From: Candidatus Margulisiibacteriota bacterium
GTDB lineage: Bacteria; Margulisbacteria; WOR-1; O2-12-FULL-45-9; XYB2-FULL-48-7
Length of the DNA: 6,525 nucleotides
Assembly: GCA_028717325.1 (NCBI GenBank)
Contig: JAQUOB010000071.1
Span: forward strand, 1-6,525
Reading direction: 5' to 3'
Below, one piece after another: positions 4,694 to 6,525 of the stretch; position 1 is the first letter of the stretch; every line of letters starts with the position of its first letter. The position numbers were made by a program, and so were the translations under genes. The notes under the pieces were generated by a model. It saw nothing but the letters and a program-made list of their open reading frames with translations, was not told the DNA's origin and did not search any database.

Positions 4694-6482
4694 TTTTCTG
4701 CCGGTTTCTAAAGCTGACCTGAAAAAACGCGGGATCGATCAGCTGGACATTATCATGGTGTCCGGCGACGCTTATATCGACCATCCCAGTTTTGGCCCGG
4801 TTATCATCGCGCGCTATCTGGAGTCCCACGGTTTTTCCGTCGGCATCATTGCCCAGCCGGATTGGAAAAAAGATGATGATTTTCTAAAACTTGGCAAACC
4901 AAAATTGTTCTTTGGGGTCTCGGCCGGCAATCTCGATTCGATGGTGGCCAATTACACCGCCGATAAAAAGGTCCGCCGGACCGACATGTATTCACCGGGG
5001 AATGAAGCGGGCCAGCGCCCGGATCGGGCTTCAATAGTTTACACAAATAAGCTTAAAGCTCTTTTCCCCGGCACGCCGGTCGTGCTCGGCGGAGTGGAAG
5101 CGAGCCTGCGGCGTTTTGCCCAGTACGATTATTGGGATGACAAGGTCAGGCGTTCTTTGTTGTTCGATGCTAAGGCGGACTATCTGGTCTATGGGATGGG
5201 GGAGAAGGGGATTCTGGGGATAGCAGAACAATTAAATGATTTTTGGAAACCTGCGAATGAACTTCGCGGTTTCCAAAAAAACAAGGAAACCGAGACGTTC
5301 AGTCTCCGGTTTCCGATCCCAAACACGGCGATAATTACCAAAGATATTTCTGGCTATAAAGATGCGCTTGTGCTGCCGTCTTATGAAGAAGTGGCGGCCG
5401 ATAAAAAGAAATACGCGGAAGCTTTTAAGCTATTTTACACTGAAGGGCGAAAAAAACATCCGCGAGTGATTATCCAGCCTTGCCAGGGCAGGTATCTTGT
5501 CGTCTTTCCGCCGGAAAACCTGACGCCAAAGGAATTTGAAGCGTTGTTTGAACTGCCTTTCGTTCGCGCCCCTCATCCCTCATACCTCAAACCCATTCCC
5601 GCTTGGGACTTCGTTAAATTCTCGACCGTTTCCCACCGGGGTTGTTTCGGCGGCTGTTCTTTCTGCGCGATCTCCCAGCATCAGGGTAAATATATCGTTA
5701 GCCGAAGTTTAGGGTCGATCAAGCAAGAGCTGAAAGAAAAGATCATTAGCCGGCCCGATTTCAAAGGCCAAATCCTCGACGTGGGCGGCCCGACATCCAA
5801 CATGTATGGCATGAGCTGCCGAAAGGCAGAGGGCTGCACACGGGCCAGCTGTATTTATCCGGTCGTTTGCAAAGACCTAGAAGTTTCACTTAAGCCAGCG
5901 CTTAAGCTGTTGAGAGAAGTGAGGGAGCTCCCCGGCGTCAGGAATTTTTTCATCGGCTCCGGCGTGCGTTACGATCTGGCCTTGCTGGACGAAGAATATA
6001 TGGAAGAACTGGTCAAGCACCACGTCGGCGGCCAGTTGAGCATCGCGCCCGAACATATTTGCGAAGAAGTTCTTTTAATGATGGGCAAGCCGAAAGCCGG
6101 AAAGTTTCTTGAGTTTAAAGATAAATTCGAGAAGCTTAGCCGAAAGCACGGGAAACAACAGTTTGTCGTACCTTATTTTATCTCTTCGCATCCTGGCAGT
6201 ACGCTTCATCACGCGCTGGAACTAGCCCTTTTCCTGAAGCAGAACCGGATCAGGATCGAACAGGTCCAGAACTTTACGCCGACCCCCATGACGGTTTCGA
6301 CCTGCATGTATTACACTGGCCTCGATCCGTTCAGCGGCCGGCCGGTCCACGTGCCGAAAGGGGAGGAGCGGAGTTTCCAACGGGCCTTGCTTCAACCGCA
6401 GCTCGAGAAGAATTATCGGCTGGTGGTCAAGGCATTGAAACAATTGCATAAAGAAGATTTGATAAAAACCCTAACAAAATGA
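4686..6482 (+). CDS. ygiQ: YgiQ-family radical SAM protein (UPF0313) carrying an in-frame repeat doublet
   Basis: This is a 598-residue protein with an N-terminal domain (VSGDAYIDHPSFG at 25-37, MYSPGNEAGQRPDRA at 101-115, VVLGGVEASLRRFAQYDYW at 132-150). A radical SAM barrel follows, whose [4Fe-4S] site is C320, C324 and C327 in CFGGCSFC. A second cysteine set typical of the family is C378, C384, C389 and C395, followed by GSGVRYD (424-430), HHVGGQLSIAPEH and the YYTGLDPF end. The reaction of YgiQ proteins is not known to me. E. coli YgiQ is longer because of a basic C-terminal tail that is absent here. Residues 187-210 are encoded by two inverted 30-nt palindromes; alignment with remembered E. 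coli YgiQ leaves about 16 extra residues before NTAII. Motifs on both sides are intact, so the gene is probably functional. It has no clear Shine-Dalgarno and starts 8 nt inside the decarboxylase gene. It ends in tandem stops (TGA, TAG) and uses five CGA codons, against one and none in its two operon partners. Confidence 0.94.
   Translation: MSDFLPVSKADLKKRGIDQLDIIMVSGDAYIDHPSFGPVIIARYLESHGFSVGIIAQPDWKKDDDFLKLGKPKLFFGVSAGNLDSMVANYTADKKVRRTDMYSPGNEAGQRPDRASIVYTNKLKALFPGTPVVLGGVEASLRRFAQYDYWDDKVRRSLLFDAKADYLVYGMGEKGILGIAEQLNDFWKPANELRGFQKNKETETFSLRFPIPNTAIITKDISGYKDALVLPSYEEVAADKKKYAEAFKLFYTEGRKKHPRVIIQPCQGRYLVVFPPENLTPKEFEALFELPFVRAPHPSYLKPIPAWDFVKFSTVSHRGCFGGCSFCAISQHQGKYIVSRSLGSIKQELKEKIISRPDFKGQILDVGGPTSNMYGMSCRKAEGCTRASCIYPVVCKDLEVSLKPALKLLREVRELPGVRNFFIGSGVRYDLALLDEEYMEELVKHHVGGQLSIAPEHICEEVLLMMGKPKAGKFLEFKDKFEKLSRKHGKQQFVVPYFISSHPGSTLHHALELALFLKQNRIRIEQVQNFTPTPMTVSTCMYYTGLDPFSGRPVHVPKGEERSFQRALLQPQLEKNYRLVVKALKQLHKEDLIKTLTK
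5240..5279. repeat. Bulged-hairpin palindrome, copy A (inverted orientation), inside ygiQ
   Basis: The 30-nt core is 5245-5274: outer stem GGAAACC/GGTTTCC, bulged T5252, inner stem GCGAA/TTCGC, loop TGAAC. The outer stem extends by five T-A pairs (5240-5244 with 5275-5279), giving 12 + 5 bp. Its reverse complement matches copy C at 28 of 30 positions and copy B at 25 of 30. It is translated as KPANELRGF within YgiQ. It is flanked by A-runs, not T-runs, on the 3' side of either strand, so it is not an intrinsic terminator. Confidence 0.88.
5285..5314. repeat. Bulged-hairpin palindrome, copy B (direct orientation), inside ygiQ
   Basis: The outer stem is GGAAACC/GGTTTCC, the inner stem GAGAC/GTCTC, the loop GTTCA, and C5307 is bulged on the 3' side. 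It starts 10 nt after the core of copy A in the opposite orientation. It matches copy C at 27 of 30 positions; two of the three differences form one compensated base pair and the third is the bulge. It is translated as ETETFSLRF, in a different frame from copy A relative to the repeat. Confidence 0.88.
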
Positions 6483-6487
6483 TAGAA

Positions 6488-6525
6488 TTCTGGAAACCGC
6501 GACGTTCAGTCGCAGGTTTCCAGGA
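6488..6525. repeat. Bulged-hairpin palindrome, copy C, immediately after ygiQ
   Basis: The core is 6492-6521: outer stem GGAAACC/GGTTTCC extended by CT/AG (6490-6491 with 6522-6523) and by weaker pairs to the window edge, inner stem GCGAC/GTCGC, loop GTTCA, bulged A6514. It begins about 5-9 nt beyond the ygiQ stop, so it would be in the 3' end of the operon mRNA and might slow 3' decay or help termination. The flank is cut by the window, so a following T-tract or a partner repeat cannot be seen. Confidence 0.85.

Noticed and set aside
5240..5279. Hairpin A as an intrinsic terminator within ygiQ.
   Set aside because: On both strands the stem is followed by A residues rather than a T-tract, and the reading frame continues through it.
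5245..5314. The A-B doublet as a minimal CRISPR array.
   Set aside because: The units are inverted to each other, each is itself a full palindrome, the gap is only 10 nt, and they lie inside a coding frame.
5222..5330. ygiQ as a pseudogene or a misassembly because of the extra repeat sequence.
   Set aside because: The frame is uninterrupted, the radical SAM and second cysteine motifs are intact downstream, and the inserted length keeps phase.

Overview
The window is a compact stretch of bacterial chromosome of moderate GC content. It carries five protein genes on the + strand, one tRNA gene on the - strand, and four short palindromic repeat copies from two unrelated families. Almost no DNA is non-coding: the only real intergenic gap (about 90 bp, 2004-2093) is filled by two divergent promoters. 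The tRNA lacks an encoded CCA. The mix of a PMT/TMTC-like membrane-TPR protein, bacterial homospermidine synthase, a eukaryote-like ornithine decarboxylase, YgiQ and an in-frame LPAGRQ palindrome would suit an uncultivated lineage such as Saganbacteria (WOR-1), Margulisbacteria or Omnitrophota. That placement is an impression from gene content and carries low confidence.

Left part (1-1927): the 3' portion of a polytopic membrane protein with C-terminal TPRs overlaps by 11 nt the start of rdgB, a house-cleaning dITP/XTP pyrophosphatase. The rdgB frame carries a GC-rich palindrome that encodes LPAGRQ in a surface-loop position. Middle (1930-2093): a tRNA-Arg(UCG) gene points left and ends two bases from the rdgB stop. 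To its right, two well-formed extended -10 promoters are arranged back to back, and their -35 hexamers occupy the same 7 bp (2036-2042). One drives the tRNA and the other drives the rightward operon.

Right part (2094-6482): a three-gene operon whose genes overlap by 1 and 8 nt. It encodes homospermidine synthase, an alanine-racemase-fold ornithine decarboxylase, and a YgiQ-family radical SAM protein. The first two make a complete short pathway: ornithine to putrescine, then two putrescines to homospermidine. Why YgiQ, whose reaction is unknown, is coupled to them is an open question.

The most unusual feature is a 30-nt bulged-hairpin repeat present three times. Two copies lie head to head, in frame, inside ygiQ (5245-5314), and one lies just after the ygiQ stop (6492-6521). 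The copies share a GGAAACC/GGTTTCC outer stem, a GTTCA loop and a one-base bulge. Every difference in the inner stem is compensated on the opposite strand of the hairpin. The two ygiQ copies are read in opposite orientation and in different frames, so the DNA/RNA hairpin is conserved and the peptide is not. This resembles a REP/REPIN-type mobile palindrome.
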